NCBI GenBank assembly: GCA_030065235.1
Contig: JASJDC010000005.1
Span: forward strand, 124,001 to 188,000
Length of the DNA stretch: 64,000 bases
From: Alphaproteobacteria bacterium
GTDB taxonomy: Bacteria; Pseudomonadota; Alphaproteobacteria; UBA8366; Aestuariispiraceae
Reading direction: 5' to 3'
Part shown: in pieces, positions 15,788-24,410 of the stretch
Position numbering within the stretch: position 1 is the stretch's first letter
Layout: every line of letters starts with the position of its first letter
Program-made: the position numbers and the translations under genes
The notes under the pieces: generated by a model
Told to the model about the DNA's origin: nothing
The model's database searches: none
The model's input: only the letters and a program-made list of their open reading frames with translations

Positions 15788-16127
15788 GTCGCCCCCATGT
15801 ACTTGAAGACAATCATACGAACCAAAGTTGGTCTGAAGCCGGCGTGACGATATGGTGTGAGCAAGATCGAGGTGAAGAACGCGGTCGGGCGCCGACTTCC
15901 ATTTCTTGCGCTCGAGCGTCCGCCGACAGAAATACGCGAAATTCTAAGCATAGCGGTTCTTGGCTTCAATTATTGCTATTCAATTATTCGCATCGTTCTA
16001 CCCTTGAACCATACCCGCGCCGCCGCGTGAGACCGCGACGACCTCTACATAGCCAGAGAGGCGCGCATATCCAAGCCCCCCTGCGCACCCCCCTTTGTGC
16101 TTCCATCCAAACGTTCGGACAGGATCT
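15788..16127. other. Gene-free stretch at island edge
   Basis: The first about 200 bp are upstream of the sulfotransferase gene and AT-rich, especially 15940-15993. Composition switches sharply to GC-rich at about 16015-16021, where the tRNA-derived repeat ends. The remaining about 105 bp is the downstream flank of the GNAT gene. A 61-codon minus frame ending at the sulfotransferase start is not convincing. Confidence 0.6.
15994..16021 (-). repeat. 28-bp direct repeat copy 2: degenerate 5' end of tRNA-Gly
   Basis: Read on the minus strand it gives a tRNA-Gly-like 5' end (GCGGGTATGGTTCAAGGGTA) that stops before the anticodon arm and runs into AT-rich sequence. It differs from 14752-14779 at three positions. 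It marks the distal edge of the AT-rich segment, as expected for a displaced tRNA 5' end after insertion, or a decayed tandem tRNA copy. Confidence 0.7.
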
Positions 16128-16625
16128 TCACAAGATCGGCGTCACGGCGCCCCGTACGTCGTCGAGGCGGCCTTCTCGGAGCTCCAGCGCCATGAAACTC
16201 AAGGGCGCCACGGGGCCGGGCAGGTCCATGCGTGCGACCAGATCGACGCGGAAACCCAACGGCGCGTAATAGCCCGGATCGCCGACGATCAGGACGGCGC
16301 CCCAATCCTGGGATTGCGCCTCGGCCAGGCCGCGCCGCACCAGGGCGCGGCCGACCCCCAGCCCGCGCAGGACCGGATCGACCGCCAAAGGCCCGAGCAA
16401 GGGTTCGGTCGCGCCGTCGGGCAGGGCGGCGGGCCAGAAGCGGACCGAGCCGAGCAGGACGCCGTCGCGGTCGCGCGCGACGAAACCCAGACCCGGCAGA
16501 GGCTCGGCGGTCTCGCGAAAGGCGTGAACCGTCCGCCGCTTGCGTCCCGCCCCGAAGGCGCGGTCCATCAACGCTTCAATCCCCTCGGCGTCTTCGGGCG
16601 CTTGCCGCTGTAGGATAAACTCCAT
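16128..16625 (-). CDS. GNAT-family N-acetyltransferase (YhbS-like)
   Basis: A 165-residue GNAT protein. The acetyl-CoA motif A region reads LGPLAVDPVLRGLGVGRALVRRGL, followed by GDPGYYAPLGFRVDL, the usual YhbS-type continuation. Start MEFILQRQ is chosen at 16625, with GAAGAGAA upstream; a longer frame exists without family similarity. The acceptor substrate is unknown. It lies just outside the tRNA-flanked AT-rich segment and has normal local composition. Confidence 0.85.
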   Translation of the reverse strand: MEFILQRQAPEDAEGIEALMDRAFGAGRKRRTVHAFRETAEPLPGLGFVARDRDGVLLGSVRFWPAALPDGATEPLLGPLAVDPVLRGLGVGRALVRRGLAEAQSQDWGAVLIVGDPGYYAPLGFRVDLVARMDLPGPVAPLSFMALELREGRLDDVRGAVTPIL

Positions 16626-16923
16626 GCGTTTCTCTTCTAGGGGCTGATCGGGGACAAGGCCGCTGGGCTCGAAAGGCGCTAACGAAACCGACCCGCGCCT
16701 GCGCGACAAGGGACTCAACGCGCTTAATGGCCCTAATTCGGGTCAGACTCACGAATTTGTTGTTGTTCAGCACCGAGTCCAGCGTGTCTATGGTATTCTG
16801 AACGAAGGACCTCGCCGCCTCGGGCGACGGGGGCGTCGATGCTGCATCGACTTGCCTCATGCATGTCTTGGCGAAAAGGCGGCGGCTGCGGCGACCTAAT
16901 CGTATCTCACCGGGAGTGATGAA

Positions 16924-18186
16924 ATGCTCGGACCCCTATCTGCGAACTTCGCCGGATTGATGGCGCGCGTGAAGGGCGCGCTGGCGGCCTCTGTGCTGAT
17001 CGGCGGCTTGGCCGCCTGCGGGGCCGTTGTTTCCAGCGCTTCGGCCCAATCGGCGGACGCCCGCTGGGAAGCGGTCGTCGAAAAAGCCCGGGGGCAGGAG
17101 GTGTTCTGGAACGCCTGGGGCGGGGCGGAGGTCTATAACGACTATATCGCCTGGGTGGGCGAGCAGGTTCAGGCGCGCTACGGCGTCTCGATCACCCATG
17201 TGAAGCTCGGCGATACGGCCGAAGCGGTGCGCAAGGTCCTGGCGGAACGGTCGGCGGGCCGATCCACCGACGGCAGCGTCGATCTTATCTGGATCAACGG
17301 CGAGAACTTCAAAACCATGAAGGACAACGCCCTGCTCTACGGGCCCTTCGCCGACCGCCTGCCGAATTTCGCCCTGATCGACACTGAGGCGAATCCGACG
17401 ACGGTCAGCGATTTCACGGTGCCGACCGACGGTTTGGAATCGCCTTGGGGCATGGCCAAACTGGTCTTCATCCATGATCAGGCGACCCTGCCCGAACCGC
17501 CGCGATCGGTCGCCGCGATCCTGGACTACGCCAACGCCAATCCCGGCCGGATCACCTACCCCGCGCCGCCGGACTTCACCGGCAGCACCTTCCTGAAGCA
17601 GGTCCTGTACGAAACCGCCGCCGATCCGGCGGCGCTGCAGAGGCCCGCCGGCGAGAATTTCGACGCGGTGACCAAGCCGCTCTGGGACTATCTCGACGCG
17701 ATCAACGGTTCTCTATGGCGCGGCGGGGCGGATTATCCCAAGAACAGCGCCGCTTTGCGCCAGTTGCTCGATGACGGCGAGATCGATTTGGCCTTCAGTT
17801 TCAATATCGGCGAGGCCTCCTCCGCGATCGCCCAAGGACAATTGCCAGAGACGGCGCGCACCTACGTGCTGGACGGCGGCACGATCGGAAATACGCATTT
17901 CGTGGCGATCCCCTTCAACGCCGCCAACCGCGAAGGCGCCATGGTTGTCGCGAATTTCCTGCTGACGCCGGAGGCGCAAGCGCGAAAGGCGACGCCGTCG
18001 ATCTGGGGCGAGGCGACGGTCTTGTCGATCGACCGGTTGGATGCGGCTGGGCGCGCTTTCTTTGACGCCATTCCGAGCGATCCGGCGTCTCTCACGCCCG
18101 AAGAACTGGGCGCGACGCTGCCGGAACCGCATCCGAGTTGGATGACGCGAATAGAGGAAGGCTGGCTGCAACGTTACGGCAGCTAG
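16924..18186 (+). CDS. ynjB: YnjB-type ABC transporter substrate-binding lipoprotein
   Basis: A 420-residue periplasmic binding protein. The signal sequence includes a LAAC lipobox at about residues 30-33 and also a possible ASAQ cleavage site. WEAVVEKARGQEVFWNAWGG and the motif GSVDLIWINGENF match the COG4134/YnjB family. It precedes a double-length permease and an ATPase, so it supplies the ligand-binding part of one importer. The substrate of YnjBCD systems is not established; no TPP-riboswitch consensus is visible upstream that would support thiamine. GGGAG lies upstream of the ATG. Confidence 0.85.
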   Translation: MLGPLSANFAGLMARVKGALAASVLIGGLAACGAVVSSASAQSADARWEAVVEKARGQEVFWNAWGGAEVYNDYIAWVGEQVQARYGVSITHVKLGDTAEAVRKVLAERSAGRSTDGSVDLIWINGENFKTMKDNALLYGPFADRLPNFALIDTEANPTTVSDFTVPTDGLESPWGMAKLVFIHDQATLPEPPRSVAAILDYANANPGRITYPAPPDFTGSTFLKQVLYETAADPAALQRPAGENFDAVTKPLWDYLDAINGSLWRGGADYPKNSAALRQLLDDGEIDLAFSFNIGEASSAIAQGQLPETARTYVLDGGTIGNTHFVAIPFNAANREGAMVVANFLLTPEAQARKATPSIWGEATVLSIDRLDAAGRAFFDAIPSDPASLTPEELGATLPEPHPSWMTRIEEGWLQRYGS

Positions 18187-19937
18187 CGCGCGACGGCCCC
18201 GTCTTGGCTTTCGCGACGTCGCAAGGTGCGGCCAAAAACGCGCGCCGACTGGATTTGTTGCGAGCGGCGCCGATTTTGGCGTTGTGCGTCTTCTTGGGGC
18301 CGGTCGTCGCCGGATTGGCGGGCTCGATCCTGCCGTCGTTCGGGTATTTCCCGGCGCTCGGCGGCGAGGCGTTTTCGCTGGCGCCCTGGCGCGCCCTCGC
18401 GGCCTATCCGGGGCTCGGCGCCGCCGCCTGGTTTTCCTTCTGGACCGGGCTCGCTGCAACGCTGCTCTCCTTGGCCGCCGCCCTCATCTTTACGGCCGCC
18501 TGGCGCGGCACGGTCTGGTTCAAGGCCTTTCAGCGTTTGGTGTCGCCGCTGCTCTCGGTGCCGCATTCGGCGGTAGCGTTGGGCATGGTCTTCCTGTTGG
18601 CGCCCAGCGGCTGGGCGATGCGCGCGGTCTCGCCCAGCCTGACCGGGTTCGAGCGGCCGCCGGATTTGGCGACCGCGCCCGATCCATTCGGCATCGTCTA
18701 TGTCGCCTGTCTGGTCGTGAAGGAGACGCCGTTCCTGTTTTTGATGATCCTGGCGGCGCTGAATCAGATCCCCGACAGCCCTCTTTCGGCTAGCGCGCGC
18801 ACCATGGGATATCGCCGGACAATCGCTTGGTTAAAAGCGGTCGCGCCGCTGGTCTTACGGCAGATCCGGCTGCCGGTCCTGGCGGTGCTGGCCTATTCGG
18901 TTTCGGTCGTGGATGTGGCGCTGATCCTGACGCCGGTGACGCGCCCGACGCTTGGCGTACTAGTGCTGCGCTGGTTCAACGACCCGGATCTGGCGACCCA
19001 GTTCGTCGCGGCCGCCGGGGCGTGCCTGCAGATCGGCGTGGTGTTGGCGGCCGGTCTGGTCTGGAAACTCGGCGAACTCGGCGCCGGACGGCTGTTCCGG
19101 CGCTGGATCGCCAGCGGCGATCGGTCGCGCGGTGAGAACGGGCTGCGTGTCGGCGGCTTTGCCCTGGCGTCGCTGGTCGGTGTTCTGGGCGGCTTCGGCT
19201 TGGTTGTCGCGGCGCTCTGGTCGGTGGCGCAGCGTTGGCGTTTTCCGGATGTGCTGCCCAGCGCCTGGTCGCTGCGCTTCTGGGATCGACATGCAGAGGC
19301 GCTGCTTCAGGCGGCGGGCGTCACCCTGACAGTGGCGGCGGTGGCGGCGGCGCTGTCTGTGCTGCTGGCCTTGGCCTGTCTCGAGAATGAGAAGCGGCGC
19401 GGCTTGAAGCCGGGGAATGGGGCGCTCTGGCTGCTTTACACGCCGCTTCTGACCCCGCAGATCGCCTTTCTGTTCGGCGCGCAGGTTCTGTTGGTCACGA
19501 TCGGCTTGGACGGCGCGTGGGTCGCTGTTATCTGGTTCCACATGCTGTTTGTCGGTCCCTATGTCTTCCTCTCGCTTTCGGGCCCGTACCGGAAACTCGA
19601 CCCGCGCTATCGCGCCGCCGCCGTAACCCTGGGCGCGACCGAGACGCAGGCCTTCTTCCGGGTGGTGCTGCCGGTCCTGCTGAGGCCGGTTCTGGTGGCG
19701 GCCGCGGTTGGGGTCGCGGTCAGCGTCGGCCAGTATTTGCCGACTGTCTTCGCGGGGGCCGGCCGTTTCGAGACGCTGACGACAGAGGCGGTGGCGCTGT
19801 CGGCGGGCGGCGACCGTCGACTGGTGGCGATGCTCGCTTTATCGCAGTCCGTGTTGCCTTTTCTGGGCTTTCTCGCGGCGATCATGATCCCGGCTTGGCT
19901 CTATCGCGACCGCCGCGAATTGTCGGGATTTCGGTGA
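18138..19937 (+). CDS. ynjC: YnjC-type ABC transporter permease (two fused permease halves)
   Basis: A 599-residue inner-membrane protein. It holds two binding-protein-dependent permease domains, each ending in an EAA-like loop: SASARTMGYRRTIAWLKAVAPL in the first half and RYRAAAVTLGATETQAFFRVVLP in the second. The two halves are about 300 residues each, as in E. coli YnjC. It overlaps ynjB by 49 nt if the ATG at 18138 is used; a TTG at 18204 downstream of the ynjB stop is an alternative start with poor RBS support. It overlaps the ATPase gene by 4 nt. Confidence 0.85.
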   Translation: MDDANRGRLAATLRQLARDGPVLAFATSQGAAKNARRLDLLRAAPILALCVFLGPVVAGLAGSILPSFGYFPALGGEAFSLAPWRALAAYPGLGAAAWFSFWTGLAATLLSLAAALIFTAAWRGTVWFKAFQRLVSPLLSVPHSAVALGMVFLLAPSGWAMRAVSPSLTGFERPPDLATAPDPFGIVYVACLVVKETPFLFLMILAALNQIPDSPLSASARTMGYRRTIAWLKAVAPLVLRQIRLPVLAVLAYSVSVVDVALILTPVTRPTLGVLVLRWFNDPDLATQFVAAAGACLQIGVVLAAGLVWKLGELGAGRLFRRWIASGDRSRGENGLRVGGFALASLVGVLGGFGLVVAALWSVAQRWRFPDVLPSAWSLRFWDRHAEALLQAAGVTLTVAAVAAALSVLLALACLENEKRRGLKPGNGALWLLYTPLLTPQIAFLFGAQVLLVTIGLDGAWVAVIWFHMLFVGPYVFLSLSGPYRKLDPRYRAAAVTLGATETQAFFRVVLPVLLRPVLVAAAVGVAVSVGQYLPTVFAGAGRFETLTTEAVALSAGGDRRLVAMLALSQSVLPFLGFLAAIMIPAWLYRDRRELSGFR

Positions 19938-20644
19938 GTGCGGTGAGCGCGGCTGTGGATGATCCGGAAACCGGACGGGGGCCGGAACCCTGCTCCGAGC
20001 TTAGGAGCGCCGGACTGGCCTTGCGGTCGGTCTCGGCCTCGATCGGCGGCCGGGACCTGTTCATCAATCTCAATCTCAGCGTCGGGCCGGGCGAGATCGC
20101 CACCGTGATGGGCCCAAGCGGCGCCGGCAAATCCGCGCTCTTGAGCCATATTTGCGGCGTCGGCGATCCCGATTTCAGCTTCGGCGGTTCGGTCGCCCTG
20201 AATGGCCATGATGTCGGCGCGCTTCCGGCTTCGCAGCGCCGCATCGGCGTTCTGTTCCAAGACGCCTTGCTGTTTCCTCATCTATCGGTCGGCGAGAATA
20301 TCGCCTTCGGCCTACCGACCGGGCTTGGCCGAGACGAGCGGAACGCCCGGATCGCCGCCGCCTTGGCCGACGCCGGGCTGACCGGCATGGGCGGGCGCGA
20401 CCCGGCGACCTTGTCCGGCGGACAGAAGGCGCGCGCGGCCCTGATGCGGACGCTTCTGGCCGAGCCCAAGGCGGTCCTGCTGGATGAGCCCTTCTCGAAG
20501 CTGGATGCGGCGCTGCGCGACAAGTTTCGGCGTTTCGTCTTCGATCACGTGCGGGAGCGGGCGCTGCCGACCCTGCTGGTCACGCACGATCCTGCCGACG
20601 CCGCCGCCGCGGCGGGGCCGGTGGTCGAGCTGGCGCCGCCTTGA
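19934..20644 (+). CDS. ynjD: YnjD-type ABC transporter ATP-binding protein
   Basis: A 236-residue ATPase. Walker A is GPSGAGKSAL, the Q-loop is VLFQDALLFPHL, the signature is LSGGQKARAAL, Walker B is AVLLDEPF and the H-loop is LVTHD. A GTG start at 19934 overlaps the permease stop in GTGA, giving tight translational coupling; longer in-frame extension upstream runs through the permease gene and is not real. It energises the YnjB/YnjC importer. Confidence 0.88.
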   Translation: MSAVSAAVDDPETGRGPEPCSELRSAGLALRSVSASIGGRDLFINLNLSVGPGEIATVMGPSGAGKSALLSHICGVGDPDFSFGGSVALNGHDVGALPASQRRIGVLFQDALLFPHLSVGENIAFGLPTGLGRDERNARIAAALADAGLTGMGGRDPATLSGGQKARAALMRTLLAEPKAVLLDEPFSKLDAALRDKFRRFVFDHVRERALPTLLVTHDPADAAAAAGPVVELAPP

Positions 20645-20815
20645 AACCAGCCGTGAAATCCGCCATGACCCTCGCCGATTTGACCCGGTTTCGGGCGGCG
20701 GCGCCCAGCGTTCGGACTGGACTCGCACGCCTGTCCGACCAATACTCGAGGCGAAATCGGGTGTGAGAGCCTTGCTCTGCGCCGGTTCACGCCCAACGGG
20801 GGCGGGAGTGGGACC

Positions 20816-21208
20816 ATGTATGAACAGACGACTGACGGCGTCAAAGTCACGGTGAAACCGATCTACCTGGAGGATCAATCCTCCCCGGGGGACGATCACT
20901 ATGTCTGGGCCTATCACGTGGTCATCGAGAATCAGAGCGCCGACCAGGTCCAGCTGATCAACCGCTATTGGCGCATCACGGACGCTCTGGGGCGGGTCGA
21001 GGAAGTGCGTGGCCCCGGCGTCGTCGGCGAACAGCCGGTTCTGAAGCCAGGCGAGGCTTTCGAATATACGAGCGGCGCGCCCCTGACCACGCCGTCCGGC
21101 ATCATGGTCGGATCCTATGAGATGGAGTATCGCGACGGCCGGCGCCAGGACATCCCAATTCCCGCTTTCTCGCTCGACAGTCCGCATCAGCCCATCATGC
21201 GGCATTGA
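20816..21208 (+). CDS. apaG: ApaG domain protein
   Basis: A 130-residue ApaG: DGVKVTVKPIYLEDQSSP near the start, the beta-sandwich core WAYHVVIENQSADQVQLINRYWRITD, then GVVGEQPVLKPGEAFEYTSGAPLTTPSGIMVGSYE, interrupted only by short loops. ApaG adopts a fibronectin-III-like fold and is associated with Co2+ resistance and Mg2+ efflux in enterobacteria; its biochemical role is unresolved. GGGAG is upstream of the ATG. It stands alone between the ABC operon and trkH. Confidence 0.93.
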   Translation: MYEQTTDGVKVTVKPIYLEDQSSPGDDHYVWAYHVVIENQSADQVQLINRYWRITDALGRVEEVRGPGVVGEQPVLKPGEAFEYTSGAPLTTPSGIMVGSYEMEYRDGRRQDIPIPAFSLDSPHQPIMRH

Positions 21209-21234
21209 GGCCCGCGCCCAGCCCCCGGCGCGCG

Positions 21235-21265
21235 CGGCCCGGAGCGTTGGGCCGGGTCCGTTTCC
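21235..21265 (+). terminator. Weak rho-independent terminator candidate after apaG
   Basis: A 6-bp GC stem CGGCCC/GGGCCG (21235-21240 and 21249-21254) with an 8-nt loop, followed by GGTCCGTTTCCC. The T-tract is short and offset, so this may be only a pause site between apaG and trkH. Confidence 0.3.
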
Positions 21266-21294
21266 CGCTTCCCATCGATAGTTAGGGCGACGCT

Positions 21295-22743
21295 TTGATC
21301 GACTTCCGGCCTATTCTGTTCGTTCTGGGCGTGATGCTGACGACCCTGGCGATCGCGATGATCGTGCCGGCCCTGGCCGATCTGGCGGTCGACAACGACG
21401 ATTGGGAAGTGTTCGCCTTCTCTTCCGCCCTAACGCTGTTCGTCGGCGTGATGTTGATCCTGACCTGCCGGGCCAAGGCCGGGAACCTGTCGGTGCGCCA
21501 GGCCTTCGTGCTGACGACGCTTGTCTGGACGGCGCTGCCGGCCTTCGCCGCCGTGCCTTTCGCCTTCGCCAATCTCGAGCTCAGCTATACCGACGCCTTT
21601 TTCGAATCCATGTCGGGTCTGACGACCACGGGCTCCACGGTGCTGGTCAGCATCGACAGCGCGCCGCCGGGCATTCTGCTCTGGCGGTCCCTGCTGCAAT
21701 GGCTGGGCGGCGTGGGGATCGTCATGATGGCGGTCTCCGTTCTGCCGTTGTTGCAGGTCGGCGGCATGCAGCTGTTCCGAATGGAATTCGCCGAGCGGAT
21801 GGAAAAGGCCTTGCCGCGCGCGGCCCAGATCGCCGCCTGGATCGGCGGTATCTACGCGGCGCTGACGATGCTCTGCGGGGTGTTGTATTTCGCGCTGGGC
21901 ATGCCGGGCTTCGATGCGGTCAACCACGCCATGACAACGGTCGCCACCGGCGGCTATTCAACCAAGAACGCCTCGATCGGATTCTACGACAATGCCTGGA
22001 TCGACGCGGTGGCGACGGTCTTTATGGCGTTGGGCTCGCTGCCCTTCCTGCTTTATTTTCAGGCGTTGCGCGGCAATCTGCGCGACCTTTTCGCCGATTC
22101 CCAAGTCCAAGCCTTCTTCGCGATCCTGTTGACCGCGACGGCCGCGATCATCCTGTATCTGATCCTTGAGCGGGAATGGGGCGTCCTAAACGCCATCCGC
22201 TACGCCGCCTTCAACGTGACCTCGATCATGACCGGCACCGGCTATGCGACCGACGATTTCGGCCTTTGGGGCGCCTTCGCCCTGCCGGTTTTCTTCGTTC
22301 TGATGTTCATCGGCGGCTGCGCCGGTTCGACCACCTGCGGCGTCAAGGTGTTCCGGGTTCAAGTCTTGTTCGCCACCGCGCGGGTCCAGTTCCGCCGACT
22401 GCTGCAGCCGCACGGCGTGTTCGTCGCCTACTATAACGGCAAGCCGGTATCCGACGATGTCGCGGCGTCTGTCATGAGCTTCTTCTTCCTGTTCGCGGTG
22501 CTGTTCGCCATTCTGGCGATCGGGCTCGGCGCAGTCGGCCTCGACTTCATCTCCGCAACCAGCGGGGCCGCCACCGCCATCGCCAATGTCGGGCCCGGGT
22601 TAGGGCCGGTCATCGGGCCGAGCGGCACTTTCGCCACTCTGCCGGATGCGGCGAAATGGATGCTGAGCATCGGCATGTTGATCGGCCGGCTTGAAATCTT
22701 CACGGTTCTGGTGCTGTTGTCGCCACGCTTCTGGCGCGCCTAG
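21295..22743 (+). CDS. trkH: Trk-type potassium uptake transmembrane subunit
   Basis: A 482-residue membrane protein with the four pore-loop filters of the TrkH/KtrB family: SGLTTTGSTVL, TTVATGGYST, SIMTGTGYATDD and IANVGPGLGP. K+ passes these P-loops. Gating normally needs the cytosolic NAD-binding TrkA, which is not in this window. The start is a TTG at 21295 with AGGGCG upstream and a hydrophobic first helix directly after it. It is followed by argE with no obvious functional link. Confidence 0.92.
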   Translation: MIDFRPILFVLGVMLTTLAIAMIVPALADLAVDNDDWEVFAFSSALTLFVGVMLILTCRAKAGNLSVRQAFVLTTLVWTALPAFAAVPFAFANLELSYTDAFFESMSGLTTTGSTVLVSIDSAPPGILLWRSLLQWLGGVGIVMMAVSVLPLLQVGGMQLFRMEFAERMEKALPRAAQIAAWIGGIYAALTMLCGVLYFALGMPGFDAVNHAMTTVATGGYSTKNASIGFYDNAWIDAVATVFMALGSLPFLLYFQALRGNLRDLFADSQVQAFFAILLTATAAIILYLILEREWGVLNAIRYAAFNVTSIMTGTGYATDDFGLWGAFALPVFFVLMFIGGCAGSTTCGVKVFRVQVLFATARVQFRRLLQPHGVFVAYYNGKPVSDDVAASVMSFFFLFAVLFAILAIGLGAVGLDFISATSGAATAIANVGPGLGPVIGPSGTFATLPDAAKWMLSIGMLIGRLEIFTVLVLLSPRFWRA

Positions 22744-22770
22744 GCGCGCGCCTTGTCAAAGGGAAAGCCC

Positions 22771-23931
22771 ATGCCTTCCGTCTATACGCCGATCGAGATG
22801 CTCGAAAAACTGGTCGCCTTCGATACGACCTCCGCCTTTTCCAACATGGCGCTGATCGACTTCGTACGCGACTATCTCGCTGAGCATGGAGTCGCGGCGC
22901 GGGTGCTGCCGAATCATGACGGCTCCAAAGCGAACCTGTTCGCGACCATCGGGCCCGAGCGCCCGGGCGGGGTTGCGCTGTCGGGCCATACCGACGTCGT
23001 GCCGGTCGAGGGCCAGCCCTGGGACACCGACCCGTTCGAGATGGTCGAGAGGGACGGCAAGCTTTATGGGCGCGGCACGGCGGATATGAAGGCTTTCTCC
23101 GCGACCGGCTTGGCCTTGGTTCCGGAACTGGTCAAGCGAACCCTCAGCCGACCGATCCACTTCGCGCTGTCCTATGACGAGGAGGTGGGCTGCAAGGGCG
23201 CGCCGGAGATGATCGCGCAGCTTGGCGCAACATTGCCGAAGCCAAGCCTGGTCATCGTCGGCGAGCCGACCCTGATGAAGGTGGTTTCCGCGCATAAAGG
23301 CATGCTTTTTTTCCGGGTCGATGTCACCGGCAAGGAGGCGCATTCCAGCTTGCCGCATCATGGCGTCAGCGCGGTGATGACCGGCGCGCGCCTGATCTCG
23401 AAACTACAGGAGATGAACGATCGGTTGCGCGATGCGGCGAACCCGGACAACGGCTTCGACCCGCCCCATACGACGATCCATGTCGGTCAGGCCCAGGGCG
23501 GGACGGCTCCGAACATCATTTCTCGCAAGTTCGAATTCGTCTGCGACATCCGCAACCTGCCGGAAGACGATCCGCTTGCCCTGCTGGCGGAATTCGAGAG
23601 CTGGGCTCGGGCCGAGGTCGAGCCGGCGATGAAAGCGGTCGATCCGGCGGCGGGGATCGCGATCACGGTCGAGCATCACGTGTCCGGTTTACGCCAGGTG
23701 CTGGATTCAGAGGCGGAATCCTTCGTCCGGGCGATCACCGGCGATAATGGCGTACATTTCGTCAGTTACGGCACCGAGGCCGGGCAGTTCCAGGACGCCG
23801 GCGGCGCGGTCGTGGTCTGCGGCCCCGGCTCCATCGAGCAGGCCCATCAACCCAACGAGTTCATCGCCATCGACCAGGTCCATCAATGCGAGGCCTTCTT
23901 GCGGAAGGTCTTCGATCGATGCGCGGCTTAG
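22771..23931 (+). CDS. argE: Acetylornithine deacetylase (M20 family)
   Basis: A 386-residue M20 metallohydrolase. The first His ligand is in SGHTDVVPVEG, the bridging Asp in YGRGTADMKAF, the catalytic Glu pair in YDEEVGCKGA, and GEPTLMKVVSAHKG opens the dimerisation domain. These motifs match ArgE, which releases acetate from N-acetylornithine in arginine synthesis; DapE is less likely given SYGTEAGQF near the end. ATG 22771 follows AAAGGGAAA; a TTG 18 nt earlier is in frame but overlaps that ribosome-binding site. Its stop overlaps the stop of the convergent GNAT gene. Confidence 0.88.
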   Translation: MPSVYTPIEMLEKLVAFDTTSAFSNMALIDFVRDYLAEHGVAARVLPNHDGSKANLFATIGPERPGGVALSGHTDVVPVEGQPWDTDPFEMVERDGKLYGRGTADMKAFSATGLALVPELVKRTLSRPIHFALSYDEEVGCKGAPEMIAQLGATLPKPSLVIVGEPTLMKVVSAHKGMLFFRVDVTGKEAHSSLPHHGVSAVMTGARLISKLQEMNDRLRDAANPDNGFDPPHTTIHVGQAQGGTAPNIISRKFEFVCDIRNLPEDDPLALLAEFESWARAEVEPAMKAVDPAAGIAITVEHHVSGLRQVLDSEAESFVRAITGDNGVHFVSYGTEAGQFQDAGGAVVVCGPGSIEQAHQPNEFIAIDQVHQCEAFLRKVFDRCAA

Positions 23932-24410
23932 GTTAGGTCGAGGTCCAGCTCGAGACTGTAGTCTGTGAACCCGATCGACCTATAGAGACCAATCGCCCTC
24001 TGATTGTCGGAAACGGCGGCGATTTTCACGCGCGGAACGCCCTTGTGTTTGAACCGCGCCAACGCTTCTTCGATCAAGGTGCGGCCGACGCCCTGGCCCC
24101 GATAGTCGGCATCGACCACAAGGTCCGTGATGCGGCCGTTTCGTCGCCATTCGGGCAGCAGATAGAAGCCTTCGGCTTCTTCCGTCACCGCCATCAGCCA
24201 GCCGATGCAGCGCCCGTCGAACTCCGCCGTCAGATGAAAGCCATTGCGTTCATCCAGCTTTTCGATCAACGCGTCGACATGTCGCCGGGCGGCCGACATT
24301 GAGACATCGCGGTCGTGCTGGAACTGCGCTTCCGTGCTGTTCAGGGCCTGTATCAGCCGGTCCAGCGTGGGCCTATCGGCGGCTACAGTGTCCCGTATAA
24401 CCGGCTTCAT
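23928..24410 (-). CDS. GNAT-family N-acetyltransferase
   Basis: A 160-residue protein with the full GNAT core: LTAEFDGRCIGWLMAV, then motif A ITDLVVDADYRGQGVGRTLIEEA, then SDNQRAIGLYRSIGF. Its start overlaps the upstream methyltransferase stop by 4 nt (ATGA on the minus strand), so the two form an operon. Co-transcription suggests related work on one small molecule or peptide, but neither substrate can be named. Its stop overlaps that of argE. Confidence 0.88.
   Translation of the reverse strand: MKPVIRDTVAADRPTLDRLIQALNSTEAQFQHDRDVSMSAARRHVDALIEKLDERNGFHLTAEFDGRCIGWLMAVTEEAEGFYLLPEWRRNGRITDLVVDADYRGQGVGRTLIEEALARFKHKGVPRVKIAAVSDNQRAIGLYRSIGFTDYSLELDLDLT

Noticed and set aside
15784-15969. 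61-codon minus frame ending in ATGA overlap with the sulfotransferase gene
   Set aside because: The overlap is tempting, but the peptide has no recognisable features and the frame has no good ribosome-binding site.
16576-16860. Minus-strand 94-codon frame overlapping the GNAT start
   Set aside because: Only its N-terminal part looks protein-like (faintly like a MlaC-type segment). The rest overlaps the GNAT gene in another frame and there is no clear ribosome-binding site. At most a remnant.
16626-16923. Possible TPP riboswitch upstream of the YnjB-type gene
   Set aside because: Searched by eye for the CUGAGA and ACCUGA-type conserved core and found neither, so no riboswitch is called.
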